64,000 nucleotides of DNA, taken from positions 25,519,162 through 25,583,161 of the forward strand of contig OU342637.1 in the NCBI GenBank assembly GCA_910589415.1. Direction: 5' to 3'. Positions 12,273-23,977 of the stretch are shown here, in pieces. The stretch's first letter is position 1. The number at the start of each line of letters is the position of its first letter. Made by a program: the position numbers and the translations under genes. Under the pieces are notes generated by a model. That model saw nothing but the letters and a program-made list of their open reading frames with translations, had not been told where the DNA came from and made no database searches. The DNA comes from Malachius bipustulatus. Lineage: Eukaryota > Arthropoda > Insecta > Coleoptera > Melyridae.

Positions 12273-12966
12273 GTGATTCACTCGTCTGGCCGTGTACAGA
12301 AATTGTTGGTGCCAATAGTTCCAACATTTGACGCATCCTTTGAAGCGGTTCCCAAATACCGACAGCAGCCCGAACGTGGCAAGCGACCAACGTTGGAAGT
12401 ATGACGTTCGTGCGTACAGGTGCGACCAATGGCCACACGATGCGACAAACCTACAAGTGTCCAACGTTGGAAGACATTTGACGCATCGTGTGGCGCCGGC
12501 TTAACAGGAAGGAGCATGTGTGGATTTGACGTTGAACGGGATGGTTTACCAATATGGCGCCTGCTTCAGTTTTTAAAGCTGATTAAACGCCAATAACTTC
12601 ACTAACCTACATTATATTATATAACTATAAAATATTGCATCACACTTTAACGTTTTACAACAAAATATACTACAATTAAACACAAAAAAAACCCAAGAGT
12701 GAAACACAGGACACGTCAGAGGTCAGAACCATGACGTGTCCTTTTATTATGAGAATTATGAGTCATCTCTGGTTGAGCAATGTGGCTGAGTTGGTTCCCT
12801 AGGATAACACGTGAAATCGATCATATGCTCCTTTCTTTTTCTTCATTATTCAATGTTTCTAACCTAACCAGTAGGTAACCTCAGTTTATATTTGGAAGTG
12901 TACGTGAAAAAGTGTACGGTAATCATTGAAATTGAATTGAAAACTTATCCACTTTGTTGAATAATA

Positions 12967-13605
12967 CAGGGTGTCCCGTATCGTTATGTTCAAATTTTGT
13001 GAGCATATAGTAGGCTTATTTCTAAGCCTAAAAAACCTAAAAGTGGCAGGTCTATCTGCATTCGTTACGAAGTTACGGGCCTAAGAAAATAATGTCTAGT
13101 AAATACCAGATTTAACTTTGAAAACCACATAAAGCTTATTTTAGTGACCAAATCTTTAGTTTATCATGTGTTAAAAATGTCCTATTCCTTGCTGAATACA
13201 AGCTTGTGCTCGGAGGCCTATTGCAAAAGTAACAGTTTTCTCGTCTTTTTTCGCCTACCTATCTCTTGACCAGCTTTCTGAATACGATCAAATAATAATT
13301 TCTCTCTGGTATTTAGTTACAAACACCAATTCCGAAATATGCTGGTGCCGCATCTATTTGAATCCTAATGCCATTTCATATGAGCAGGGGAACCTCCACT
13401 AATGTTTATTTCGGTGACGTTTACTCATGTGTGGCAATTTGTATGGCTTACAAAGTTGAATCTTGTTATTTACTAGTCATAATTTTCTTAAGCCTGTAAC
13501 TTTGTAACGAATAAAGATAGACCTGTCACTTTTGAGTTTTTTGGGCTCAAAATTAAGCCTACTATATGCTCAAGAATTTTGAACATAACGATACGGGACA
13601 CCCTG
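12967..13605. mobile_element. TA-flanked MITE (Tc1/mariner type), 639 bp
   Basis: Inverted ends cagggtgtcccgtatcgtta and its inverse, flanked by TA at 12965-12966 and 13606-13607. The outer ~65 bp pair well, including the agcatatagtaggctta block. No coding capacity. It sits upstream of the MADF gene of the outer Harbinger, and its age relative to the inner Harbinger cannot be told. Confidence 0.88.
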
Positions 13606-13726
13606 TATAATAATATAATATAAAATGTAGGTATGATCAAGTAGATGGGTTTTCGTTGTTAGGCAAGTTTGTTTTTATAGTAATGTAAACAAGTTACAAT
13701 CGTCAAAACACTCATCAGTTATCACA

Positions 13727-15708
13727 ATGTCTTGGTCTTATGATCAGGTTATTTCTTTAATAGAACTATATAGAGAAAGGCCTTGCCTCTATCATGTCAA
13801 AAGTTCCAATTATAAAAACAATAAGCACATGAGAACCACTGCTTATGAAAGCATGGTAAGAGAACTAAAAAATATTCGTCCTGGAATAACTATAACTGAA
13901 ATAAAATCGAAAATCAATGGACTTAGAACAAACTTTGCAACAGAACACCGAAAGTACTTGAAATCGAAGCATAGTGGCATGGATGAAGACTCTGTAAGTA
14001 GTTTTAATATATCTTAAATGTTATATACAGTGTGACCCATTTGTTCTTGAAACACCCTGTAGAATCTTAATTTATGGTGCGATTTAAAAAAAAAATATTT
14101 TAAATCATAAGCTTGATAAACTGTATTTTGGGAGCAAAAAGCGTCTCATTCCTACAAAATCCAGGGCCTACTAGATCAGTGTTTACTTGTAAAATCTCAA
14201 AAATTCATATTAGCGATTTTTTTAGAAAAAAACTGGGCACGCCACTGGATTCACCAGCCCTCAAAACGGTACTGTACTAAATTTTATTGGAAATGTCAGA
14301 GTAATAAGGATCTTGCAGTTATTTTAGAAATTCATAATAATACTCCGAATGTTCATTAATTTATTCGAAAAGGTCAAGAGAGACAAAATAGAAATTGTAC
14401 GTCTAGTTGGTGATAATGTAGGTACTTTAATTTTTTAGTTATAATTTTTTATTTATTTATTTATTTTTTTAAATTTTTTTTAATTTTTTTTTTACTTTTT
14501 TTTTTACTTTTTTTAATTTTAATTTTTACTTATGATAGCTTTTGACCTTTTTCAATTTTAATTTATGAAAATTCGGAGTATTATTATGAATTTCTAAAAT
14601 AACTACAAGATCCTTTTTACTCTGACATTTTCAATAAAATTTAGTACAGTGCCATTTTGAGGGCTGGTGAATCCCGTGGCGTGCCCAGTTTTTTTCTAAA
14701 AAAATCGCTAATATGAATTTTTGAGATTTTACAAGTAAACACTGATCTAGTAGGCCCTGGATTTTGTAGGAATGAGACGCTTTTTGCTCCCAAAGTATAG
14801 TTTATCAAGCTCTATGATTTAAAAGAAATTTCTTTAAAATCGCACCATAAACTAAGATTCTACAGGGTGTTTCAAGAACAAATGGGTCACACTGTAGATG
14901 CAATACTGGTATCTGCCAGTCATGAGGCCAGTCACTTTGTAATGTCGTTTGTAATGTTTAGACTTTTACGAATAGCATATTCTAAACTGTTTCTCTTAAA
15001 TGATTTCAGCTGTACGTACCATCACTCTGGTATTATGAATACCTTTTATTTCTATTGGACCACATCGCTGTGAGAAAGTCTACTGACTCTATCGGAGAGC
15101 TGTCCCAGGAATTAAGTGAAAACAGTGTTTCACTGACATGTGATGAGAGCACCACAGATGGCAAGACTGAACAACAAGCTGAGAAATCAAACGTCTGTTC
15201 TGTATTAGTAATAATGACCTAACAAAAAAAAAATTATAATACGACACTGAATTATTATAAATATTTCATGACACTCTGTTATTCATTATAGGATGAAGAC
15301 ACTGATGCATTTTATTATACACTGGATAGAAATATTGAAATCATAAATGAAGACGAAAATGAGTCTCCTTCAGAACAACCTAGTACTAGTACCTCCATGG
15401 TCACTCCTAAAAGTTATACCTCACTCAGTAATCGTACTGCTGGTTCGACCAAAAAGAGAAAAAGAAATCATGATGATTCTTTCCTGGATGCTGCCAGTGG
15501 TGCTATAAAAAAAATTTCCACGGCTTTAGAACAGAACCAAAACCAGAGAAATCTAGCGACAGAGAAGCCTGACAATGACCACTTGACAACTTTTGGTAAT
15601 TTTGTGGTAAGCCGGTTACGGATGATAAAAAATGATGACCTAGTGACTGCAGCTGAAGAAAAGATTACCACAATTTTATTTAATATTTATAAAGAAAGTA
15701 AAAAATAG
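13727..15708 (+). CDS. MADF-domain partner protein of the outer Harbinger
   Basis: Three exons, 13727-13993, 15010-15201 and 15292-15708, in phase 0 with GT-AG borders, give about 291 residues. The exon 2 donor is my choice between gtatta at 15202 and a nearby alternative. Exon 1 starts MSWSYDQVISLIELYRERP and contains the MADF core; exon 2 supplies its end (LYVPSLWYYEYLLFLLDH). Exon 3 is acidic, then has a basic KKRKRNHDD segment and a C-terminal helix, as in the inner copy. The 867-bp palindromic MITE at 14028-14894 lies wholly in intron 1, so the gene could still be spliced around it. It converges on the transposase gene. Confidence 0.8.
14028..14894. mobile_element. Palindromic TA-flanked MITE in a MADF intron
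   Basis: Both arms, about 350-400 bp each, pair along nearly their whole length. They start cagtgtgacccatttgttct and end with the inverse at 14894, flanked by TA at 14026-14027 and 14895-14896. The centre (14440-14560) is T-rich low-complexity DNA. No coding capacity. Transcribed as part of the intron, it would form a long hairpin. Confidence 0.88.
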
Positions 15709-15793
15709 TATAGTAAACATACATTTTTATTATTTATTAATAAAAACTTGATTTCATTTATTTTATTTAATCCATTTCTAGCCATTATTATTG

Positions 15794-17169
15794 TTACATA
15801 TTAAAATTTCTAACAGCTTCTTCTTGCCAAGGCACTGCTCCAGTATCTGAGCAGAAATAATCTTTAAACTCATTACGGACATTTCTCGCTGCATCCATAG
15901 ATTTATTGCCACTTTGTCTCCCAATACTTCTTATTTGCTGCAACGAATTTTCCGTTTCCTGGCTTATGTCAGTGTATGAAATTCCATTTTCAGTGGCTAA
16001 ATAATTGTGAAGAGCCACACAAGCTAGAGTTATTTTTTCGACTTTTGGTGCACGAAGATTTATAGGATTGAGTAACACTCGAAACCGATTAGCCAAAATA
16101 CCGAATGCATTTTCTATTACTCTTCTTGCCCTTGATAGCCGATAATTAAATATTCTTTCACCATGTGACAATCCTCTTTGGGGGTATGGCTTCATTATCA
16201 CATCTTTATGTGGAAAGGCATCATCTGCAACTATCACATATGGAATTGCCATATCTCTACCTGGTAATGCTTCTGCAGGAGGGAAATACAAAGAATTGCA
16301 TCCTAAAACCTTAGCTAGGGTAGATTCTCGAAATGCACCTCCATCGCTGACTCTCCCGTTAACACCCACATTGACATATATGAATTTATAATTAGCATCA
16401 GCTAGAGCTAAAAGAATTATGCTATGACCGCCTTTATAGTTATAATAATATGACCCATCGGATCTTGGTGGCCTAAATGAGATGTGTTTGCCAGCCAAAG
16501 CACCTAGGCAATGTGGGAATTGCCATAAATTCCAGAAATCATGTGATACACTCATCCATTCTTGAACAGTGTTGGGCGTCTGTAAAACAATAATTTCATG
16601 TCTCTTATTATTTCTGTAATGAAAGAATAAGAATAGGTATGTACTTACTTTTATGTATTTATTTCTAAGATGGCGATATAACGAGTCGCAAACAACAGGA
16701 ATGAATCTTGAAATGCTGCTTTCGTGAACTCTTGTAGCATACATAAGAGATCTAAAAGATTCTCCAGTTGCCAAAAACCGCAAAGTAATTTGTAGCCTAC
16801 ACATATTGGAGAATAAGAGCATTAAAAAGATGTAAATGGTAAAATCATGTTTGAAAGCACGAACCTACTTCTTGCAGAAATTGTTTCTTGCATCATGGAT
16901 GGCTCCTTTTCAATATCAGTTCTCACCAAGCTAAGCAGGAAGTTGAACTGATCTTCTGATACCCGTAAATTTTTTTTGTAAGAGTCTACGTCTTCTACTG
17001 CCAGTTCTTCATTAACCATTTTTAATATACCAGAGCCATTTTCACTCCTTCTTTTCAACCATGGTTTTCTAATCACCTTTTTTCTTACTCTCCTTTTCCT
17101 TCTTACATTTATTATCATGGTATTAATAATTATTGCTGCCCCACTCAATAATAAAGACTCTCTATCCAT
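15794..17169 (-). CDS. HARBI1-like transposase of the outer Harbinger, catalytic Asp lost
   Basis: Exons 17169-16865, 16796-16649 and 16579-15794 give 412 residues with no stop or shift. Exon 1 starts MDRESLLLSGAAIIINTMII and has a basic RRKRRVRKK patch; exon 2 begins the RLQITLRFLATGES block; exon 3 carries the nuclease domain. Where the family has G-A-I/L-D-G-K-H this copy has GALAGKH: codon GCT at 16495-16493, Ala near residue 180. The other acidic motifs (GRVSDGGAF, VADDAFP, RRVIENAFGIL) are intact. With the first metal-binding Asp gone it should bind but not cut DNA. The open frame may mean recent inactivation or selection for another role. Confidence 0.85.
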
Positions 17170-17410
17170 GTTTTAATATTCTCTCTACAGCAATGCAATA
17201 AGTTGAAGTTGTAGTTAAAATGGGAAAAATAATCAGAGTTAACCTAAAATATGCTCGTCAAAAGCCTATGGCTTCCTAAATAAATGACAGAAATTTGGAA
17301 GGTTGCAAGCAAACAAATTTTTAGTTCAATTATTTACTGTCCTAAATTTAGTATCCTAAAAAATTGACTAAAACTTGTACTAAAAAATGCATCGTTACAT
17401 ATGGGCTTAA

Positions 17411-17909
17411 GGATATAAAAAGCTTTCTACCTCCAGGCTAGGGAAGCCTCGATTAAGAGAGCGAAGACTGACCTTAAACACACTCCACAGCCCTTCTTAC
17501 TTATGATCGAACTTTCATTTATGATTATAATTTTTAGGGAGTAAATTAAAGTACTTATTTTTCAATTCTTAAATGGTAATTCTCTAAAAAACTAACTACC
17601 TAATCTCTTCTCAACACTATACAAAATCTAATCGAACTACTGTTGAAAAAAAAAACATTTTTTCCTTTTTCCCCTCCCAACTACCAATTAATTGCATATT
17701 TTCTCCTCAAAGGTACAGGTAATATTGGGTCAAATACATCAAAGTAAAAATCAATCAATTGTAGGGTATAAATCTATAACTTATTAACTTTTATCACTAG
17801 AGTAAATTTAAATAGTAAATTTATTTATATTATAACCTTATAATACAGCACAATAAAATATTAAAAAAATTAAAGACAATTTTTCTTCCTGAACACTAAC
17901 AATAAAAAA
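17411..17909. other. COPE 3' region and intergenic DNA
   Basis: AT-rich sequence between the Harbinger and the COPE stop codon. On the minus strand several AATAAA-like signals occur within 200 bp of the stop (plus-strand tttatt near 17817-17823), consistent with the COPE 3' untranslated region. Nothing else was seen. Confidence 0.5.
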
Positions 17910-20900
17910 TTATGCAGGTATCACCGGCACCGATGGAGTAAACTGCTGGCAAATCCTGGCGAAGTCGTTCTCTTTCTGCTTCAAATCTTTAATGTAAGGG
18001 TGGTCGGGGTTAGCATCCTTCAGCTGTGACAAATAGCGAGTTGCAAACTGGAAAAATAACAAAATGATCAGAATTTCATTTAGGTACAACCCAAAAACTA
18101 TTCGGTTTGAAAATTTATAATAAAATAATACTCTGGAGAGGTAGTAATAGGTAAGTGCTACCTCCATCTCTAGTGCAATAAAGAATGTGTAATTTTACCC
18201 TAAAATGGCTTCAATGCTATTCGCTCGAGCCAATTCAATGGTTAAAAACGGCAATAATTGAGTTTTTCTTCACAATTTTTCTGTGATTTATATTTTTTTC
18301 ATAATGTTATAGCGAAGAATAATAATTGTTCTGGATTTAGAATTAAATAGATTTGTTTTCCTTTACACAAAAATATTCAACAGCTGTTCTTGACAATTGA
18401 TATACATGACAAGTAGTAATAATTGGTAATCTACAGAATCCAGAACAACTGTAGAATCTGCTTCTTTCATTCTGTGAAATTTGAATTGGCCAAACTCCCG
18501 ATTCTAGAATGAACTCCCGGGGTTCTTGATGGTGACAGAACTCCTTAACGTTTGGAATTGTCACTCTAGAAGTCACCTGCAATGACGTATTGACATAATC
18601 TCAGAGAGGTGACCATGGTAGTCAGGAGAGTAGTTTCTGAAGTTCGTTTGCTAGACTTCTTCTCATTAGCTTTCCTTTTGATCTTTTTACATAACATCCA
18701 AACTATATTGACCAATGCGGGGAACTGGCACTCTTTATATGCCATGGCGGGTGATGTCAGTGCGTTTCCAGTTCTAGAATAATATTCAGGAATGTCAAGA
18801 GCCTACTTCTGACACCATCAAAAACCTCAGCTCATTCTAGAGCATGAATGGGAGATTATTCTAAAAAAAAAACTGTCAATTCACTTTATAGTAAAAAAAG
18901 ACCTCCAGTAATAGTCATGACTTCTACATTCTGAATCCAGATGGCCTTTTGTAGCTGGAACATGGAGGAAAAATATTAACAAAATGTTCAGTAGTAACTG
19001 GTAAGTACCATATAAATTGAAGGGTTTGTAGATAAAGGTGAAATATGATGGAAATTCAATTTTACCTAAGATGCTTTTTCTATTGTCTTTCTACAAAGTG
19101 GACCAAGTTTAAATTATCCCGTACAGGTTTTTCTATTCAATATCCACAGTGGCTTAGAATCTGGGGTCACATGACATCTTTTGTCGCATACAAAAAATAT
19201 CAATGGTTTTTTTAATCTTTTATTGTTTTTTTTTAAGTCAGACTAAATTGCCATAAAAAAACCATAGATAGGTACTTATGAGAAAAATTCAATATTTTTT
19301 TTAAACTTTTGCTTTCATTTTTTACTAGAACATCATTTTGAAACAGTCTAGAAACATTCCAGAACTTTTTAGAACACTCAAGGACATTCTAGAAGAATCT
19401 GAAGCTTTCTAGAACACTCTCGACACTTTTTAAAACACTTTGGCACTTTCTAATTTTCTGGAACATTTATAACATCCCAGAACATGCTGGATTATGAGAA
19501 AATATACTCTAATCGGAAATTCTAGAGCATTCTAAATGTTCCGGAACATTCCAAAGAATTTAGAAAACTCCAAAACATTCCAGCTCATTCCAGAATTTTT
19601 TCAAGCATACTGAAATATTCTGGAACATTTGGGGGGTTCTAAAACAATCTGAAACTTTCTAGAACACTTTGGCACTGACTAAAATGTTCTGGCGCTTTCT
19701 TAAAACATTCTGGAACATTCAAGAGCATTCTACAATATTGCACAGTATTTTAAAACATCCTTGAACATTAGCGAACATCCTGGAACGCTTGAGAAAATTC
19801 TCAAATCGGAAATTCAAGAGCATTCCGAACCCTCTGCAACATTCTAAAATAATATAAAACATTCTTGCCACTTAGATTTTAAAACATTCTAGAAAAAACC
19901 AGATCAATCTGAAACTTTCAAGAACCCTTCAAGAATCTGAAACATACTATAACATTCTTAAGTGAACATTCCATAACACTCTAGGACAAAATGAAAAATC
20001 CTGGACATTTAGAACGTCATAATATACTTTGGAACATTCTTAGATTGATAAATACATTCAGAATTATTGGTCCACTCTGTAGAAAGATATATCTCAGTCG
20101 AAAAATGTTTCAAGTAATAAATTTATTTATTTTAATTGTCTTCATGTTTCAGCTTTATCTACTTACAAGGCCTTCAGTTTATAATGTGGTACTTAACAGT
20201 ACCAGTACCATTACCACTGAATCAACCACTGTATTATGAATTGCCCATCTTTGATTAATGAAATTAATGATCAAGAAGTTTCCCGTCTCACCTCTGGAGG
20301 TTTTCCTTGGAACCTGGCCAACACGATCATGTTGATCAAGGTATCGGCATAATTGGAATCCTTATCTTGAGCCTCGAGGAGGGCACTCTCGGCCTCTTCG
20401 TATTTACCCTGACCGATATACGTGACGGCCTGTCCGTTGAGGAGGAGAGGAGTCGAACCGTACTTGTCTATCAACTCCTGGTAGATGTAGTAGGCTTCCT
20501 GGAGCTTCTCTCCACCCTGAAATAGATGAAGTATCTTAAAAGTTTATACTCGATGGAATAACTAATGAATTATTACTTTTTTCTACAATTGAAACGAACA
20601 AAATTACGATGAAAAAGAACGAAAAAGAAACGACCTCATTAACCGAACTCACAGTGGCAATATTGACCCATGCCTGCGCCAACTGAGTCAACGTGGCGTC
20701 GTCGTCCTTCTCCTGCATCTCCTTCAGCTTCTTCTTAGCTAGGTCGACCCTGTTCAGCTTCAACAAGATGTCGATTATGAACGCGACGGCTTCCAAGTTC
20801 TCTGAGTTGTGTAGAGCACGATAGGCGGCTTCGAGGTTGTTCTCGTTGCAGTAGATCGTCGCCGCAACCAGGATGAATGTCTCGCTTTCGATGTTGGAGC

Positions 20901-21418
20901 TGCCCGAGAGCTTCTCGTCGATCTGCGCGACGACCGAGTCCCTCTTCTGCTTGGACGAGAGGTACTCGGCTAGCAGTTTCAACGGCTGCACTTCGGTCGG
21001 AGAAGCACCGTGCACCTCGTCCAGGACCACCAGGAACTTGTTCTGGGCCATGTAAGACCTGTAGGTGAAGATGTCACGCTGGACTGAGACCTCTGGTGTC
21101 GATGGCTGGAAGATAAATTTATATTAGGAGGTGTTATTTTTAATTTTTGAAGCTCAGCTGCTGGTGCATTAATAAACAAAACATTTACTTTAGAAGCTGA
21201 ATATTAAAGTGTCCCTCACTATCCCTCTGTCCCTTCTAAACACCCAATTCCTTTCCCAATCATGGAAGTTTAACAGGAGGAATGTGACTTAAAAAAAAGT
21301 AACTGTACTGTACCTTCCTCAATTTTTGGGCTTCGTTAATGCATTGCTGGTAGTTTCCAATGTAAAAGTAGTTCTTGATATCAAACAGTTCATCCACGTC
21401 TTGCTGTGGACGAGACAT
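17910..21418 (-). CDS. COPE: Coatomer subunit epsilon (epsilon-COP)
   Basis: Exons 21418-21314, 21105-20653, 20516-20292 and 18047-17910, all phase 0 with GT-AG introns, give 306 residues; the human protein has 308. It starts [20 protein letters not shown] and ends [10 protein letters not shown]. The TPR-like helical repeats of epsilon-COP are evident, for example [53 protein letters not shown] and [15 protein letters not shown]. The protein is the small peripheral subunit that stabilises alpha-COP in the COPI coat on Golgi-to-ER vesicles. The exons are clearly more GC-rich than their surroundings, as expected of a constrained gene. The third intron (2.2 kb) contains the GAAnnTTC-rich array. 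Any untranslated first exon upstream of 21418 could not be placed. Confidence 0.97.
19325..20050. repeat. Degenerate array of gaacattcta-type decamers in COPE intron 3
   Basis: For about 700 bp the sequence is built from variants of gaacattcta and related 10- to 20-mers: agaacattct, ccagaacattcc, tctagaaacattcc, tggaacattc. The units alternate GAA and TTC at about 5-bp spacing, which is the arrangement of the heat shock element. One clear three-box site, TTCcgGAAcaTTC, is at 19539-19551. It is a diverged satellite-like array; regulatory function is unproven. Confidence 0.75.
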
Positions 21419-21730
21419 CCTTGATTAGTCTTTTTAGACTCGCCTAGTCAAATAATCCGATCAGATTTGGGGCCCAAATGATTCAATTACTTCCTGTAAA
21501 AGGGGTACAATGGTGAAAAGACATTTAATATTTCCTTTAGGTAGTAACAATACTAATAAAACTAGTAACTTCGAGTTATCTTACCCAATTAAAATAGAAT
21601 TAAAAATCTCACCAAAGAAACAATATCTGATGAAAATTAAACCTCAATTTTTTTCTACACGTCAACAGTCCCAAGCCCAAGTCCCAACCAAAGAGAATTA
21701 ACTAGAGAGGAGTGAATCTGTAGTAAAAAA

Positions 21731-22419
21731 TTGGCAACAAAATAGCGCCCTCCTCCAACCTGGCAAGAACTAATCTTAGCCGGCACATAAACCATGCATA
21801 CTGTAAGCCAGTACACAAACCGCCCGGTTCTATATTTAGCCTTGACACAAATGTCAATTAAAAATAATTATTATGTTTCATAAGTCAATAAACAACAGAC
21901 ATTTTATTTAAACAGTTTAATAAATAAAAATTGGAATATTTTTTACATTCTAAGTAGGTAATCATAAAGTTTAGTTATTTTGTAGAGAACCTTAAACTAA
22001 AATTTACATTTACAATATAACAACTTAATATAATATCAGCAATGGTTAACATAACGTAGCTTTACCTTTCATTACGTGCTTTTCAACTTCATTGGTCCTC
22101 AGTCCTCATACAGACGATCTGAATATTATGAACTGCAACCCGCTCTTCTCACGATTGATTTCCATACTCTTCACTCTTCCGTCTTCAGCTCTACCACCGT
22201 TCTTTTTCTGCTGGACTTTTGATTTATTAAAAACTTGAATTACCTAAATTATAATTTTGGGTTTTTGACACGTAACATTTTACTTACGCTTACGATTGAT
22301 TATTTTAGCTTTTGATTGTTTCATATTTTTGTTCTTTATAGTAATTTATCCATGGTAACCATGAATGCCAGGGGTAGTTAGTTCCCGCCAGGTTGGAGGA
22401 GGGCGCTGTACTGTTGCCA
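21731..22419. mobile_element. MITE upstream of COPE, about 690 bp
   Basis: Inverted ends: tggcaacaaaatagcgccct at the left and its inverse at the right (agggcgctgtactgttgcca), extending through the cctccaacctggc block for about 40 bp. I could not define a target duplication, so the class is open. The inside is AT-rich and non-coding. It lies 300 bp upstream of the COPE start, so the COPE promoter or 5' leader may fall inside it. Confidence 0.7.
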
Positions 22420-22774
22420 GTTTATCCATTTATAATAATCCCTCTCTTAGTTCGTGCTCCTTGGTCCCAACCCAACTCCCAAGTCCCAAACCCAATCAAA
22501 TCAATCACCCACCATACCATGATAAAAATAAACAAGATATTATGTCAACGCGCAGCCTGTGACGTCAGTGTGGTGATAGTTACATGCGACTCGGCAGTAA
22601 TCATTACGTAATGTCGCGATTTAGTAGCTTATTTCGACTTTTGAAGATGTTCCGGTAATTTTAATAAGTTTGATTTCAGTACCTGACTGTCTACTAGCAA
22701 GAATGGCTTATTGTGCGGTAAGTGCGGGTGTGAGAATCACGAAAGAAAAACGAAAAGCGAAGAGATATCTTTTT

Positions 22775-23201
22775 GGTAATTATGGAGATGAGCAGCATGG
22801 GTATAGGGCGAAATGGCTTATACTATCGGATATCTTGTGTCTCTAGGAGTACTTATCAAGGTACCATTGAATTTTTGCGGCGGCAAGTAATAGTCGAGAA
22901 ATAAGGCCTTAAAAGTGTCATCCTTGCCCTAATACGTGTATTCGTACATATACGCTCGAACGGGAAGCACGCTCTCCATCGTCGTGTGTCCGACGGAGAG
23001 CGAGCTTCCTGTTCGAGCGCATAATGTTCGAATAAACGTATTAGGGCAAGGATGACACTTTAAAGCCTTATTTCTCGACTATTACTTGCCGCCGCAATAA
23101 TTCAATGGTACCTTGATAAGTACTCCTAGAGACACATACAAGCTATCCGACAGTATAAGTCATTTCGCCCTATACCCACGCCGCTCATCTTCATAATGAC
23201 C
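22775..23201. mobile_element. Foldback element, 427 bp, with 8-bp duplication
   Basis: Two ~205-bp arms pair almost perfectly around a short loop near 22988. They begin ggtaattatggagatgagc, and the inverse ends at 23201. Flanked by ATCTTTTT at 22767-22774 and 23202-23209. The homologous copy R3 (about 55068) reads straight through with a single copy of that motif, which is the empty site. Long arms with an 8-bp (or 9-bp) duplication recall hAT or Mutator-type foldback elements; the class is unproven. Confidence 0.9.
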
Positions 23202-23548
23202 ATCTTTTTTTTCGTTTGTTAGCGAAGGCAAAGGCAATTAATGATAAGTATCGTATCACAGTAAGCATTCACCATCAGCACTTTTCATTACACTCCCACT
23301 CCACAAATGCTGACTTCCTCCTTCAAAGATTTTCAATTCTTCCGCTAGCGCTTGGATTGCAATCACCACAGTGACGTCATGGGCACCGCTGACGAGTTTT
23401 CAGTCTCAAGCTGAATACAACTCACGCACTCGCACGACCACAAAATGAGCTTGAATTTAGAATATGGTCCTGTCCTCTGTCACAACGTGTCGATCGATCT
23501 AGCGCCCCGCAAACGATTCTACTATAACAGACAAACTTTTCTCTCTAT

Positions 23549-23713
23549 TGTCCGTATTCATCAAACTTCAAAATATAACTCTGGGGTTATATTTTGAATT
23601 TTCTGACAGCTGATTGGTCTAATGCTCAAAGCCTACGAACGCTACGAAGTTTAAACCAATGACATGTTTCAAAATATAACCCCAGGGGTTAAATTTATTG
23701 ATGAATACGGGCC
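23549..23713. mobile_element. 165-bp Harbinger-type MITE
   Basis: Ends carry ccgtattcatcaa and the inverse ttgatgaatacgg, with TAT at 23546-23548 and 23714-23716. The inside contains a second inverted pair around aaaatataac and ggggtt. The paralogous site in R3 (near 55340) lacks the insertion. The terminal sequence and 3-bp duplication fit a Harbinger-derived MITE. Confidence 0.75.
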
Positions 23714-23977
23714 TATGCTGCATTTAATGTACGACAATAATTATTGTTGATGAAGAACTGAAATTCCTGAGAGGGATTACGAAACAAAACAACACTGCAG
23801 GCTGCATGTTGTAATTTTGCTATTCACCCACACGGCGTGTTATGTGAACGCACACCAGGTGGTGACTTGACGTTCATTTGCGCACGTTTCACGTCGTTCC
23901 TAGGGAACCTGCATTACCGCTTTACTAAGGTAGCGCATTCACTCATTGACGTTTACTAAGCACGGTTATGTTTGAAC

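Larger units (their letters stand above)
8673..12501. mobile_element. Inner PIF/Harbinger transposon, 3.8 kb
   Basis: Inverted termini agccggcgccacacgatgc at 8673 and its inverse ending at 12501, flanked by TAA at 8670-8672 and 12502-12504. It lies inside the non-coding left part of the outer Harbinger and so is younger. It carries a three-exon transposase on the plus strand and a two-exon MADF protein on the minus strand whose exons interdigitate. Both frames are open with consensus splice sites and the catalytic acids are present, so it may be, or recently have been, autonomous. Confidence 0.92.
7295..17407. mobile_element. Outer PIF/Harbinger transposon with nested insertions
   Basis: Terminal inverted repeats begin agcccatatgtaacgat at 7295 and end in the inverse at 17407, continuing with good matches (lagging sequence ttttttagtacaag) for about 65 bp. 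They are flanked by TAA at 7292-7294 and 17408-17410, the 3-bp duplication typical of Harbinger elements. It encodes a MADF-domain protein (13727-15708, plus) and a HARBI1-like transposase (15794-17169, minus), converging with 85 bp between stops. Without the insertions at 8673-12501, 12967-13605 and 14028-14894 it would be about 4.8 kb. The transposase lacks its first catalytic Asp, so this copy is probably not autonomous. Confidence 0.9.

Noticed and set aside
20873..21068. Antisense frames of about 60 codons over COPE exon 2
   Set aside because: They are shadows of a conserved, GC-rich coding exon on the minus strand and resemble no family.
22767..23209. Foldback palindrome as an assembly artefact
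   Set aside because: The arms differ at many positions and the flanking duplication matches a single copy at the paralogous empty site, as expected of a real insertion.
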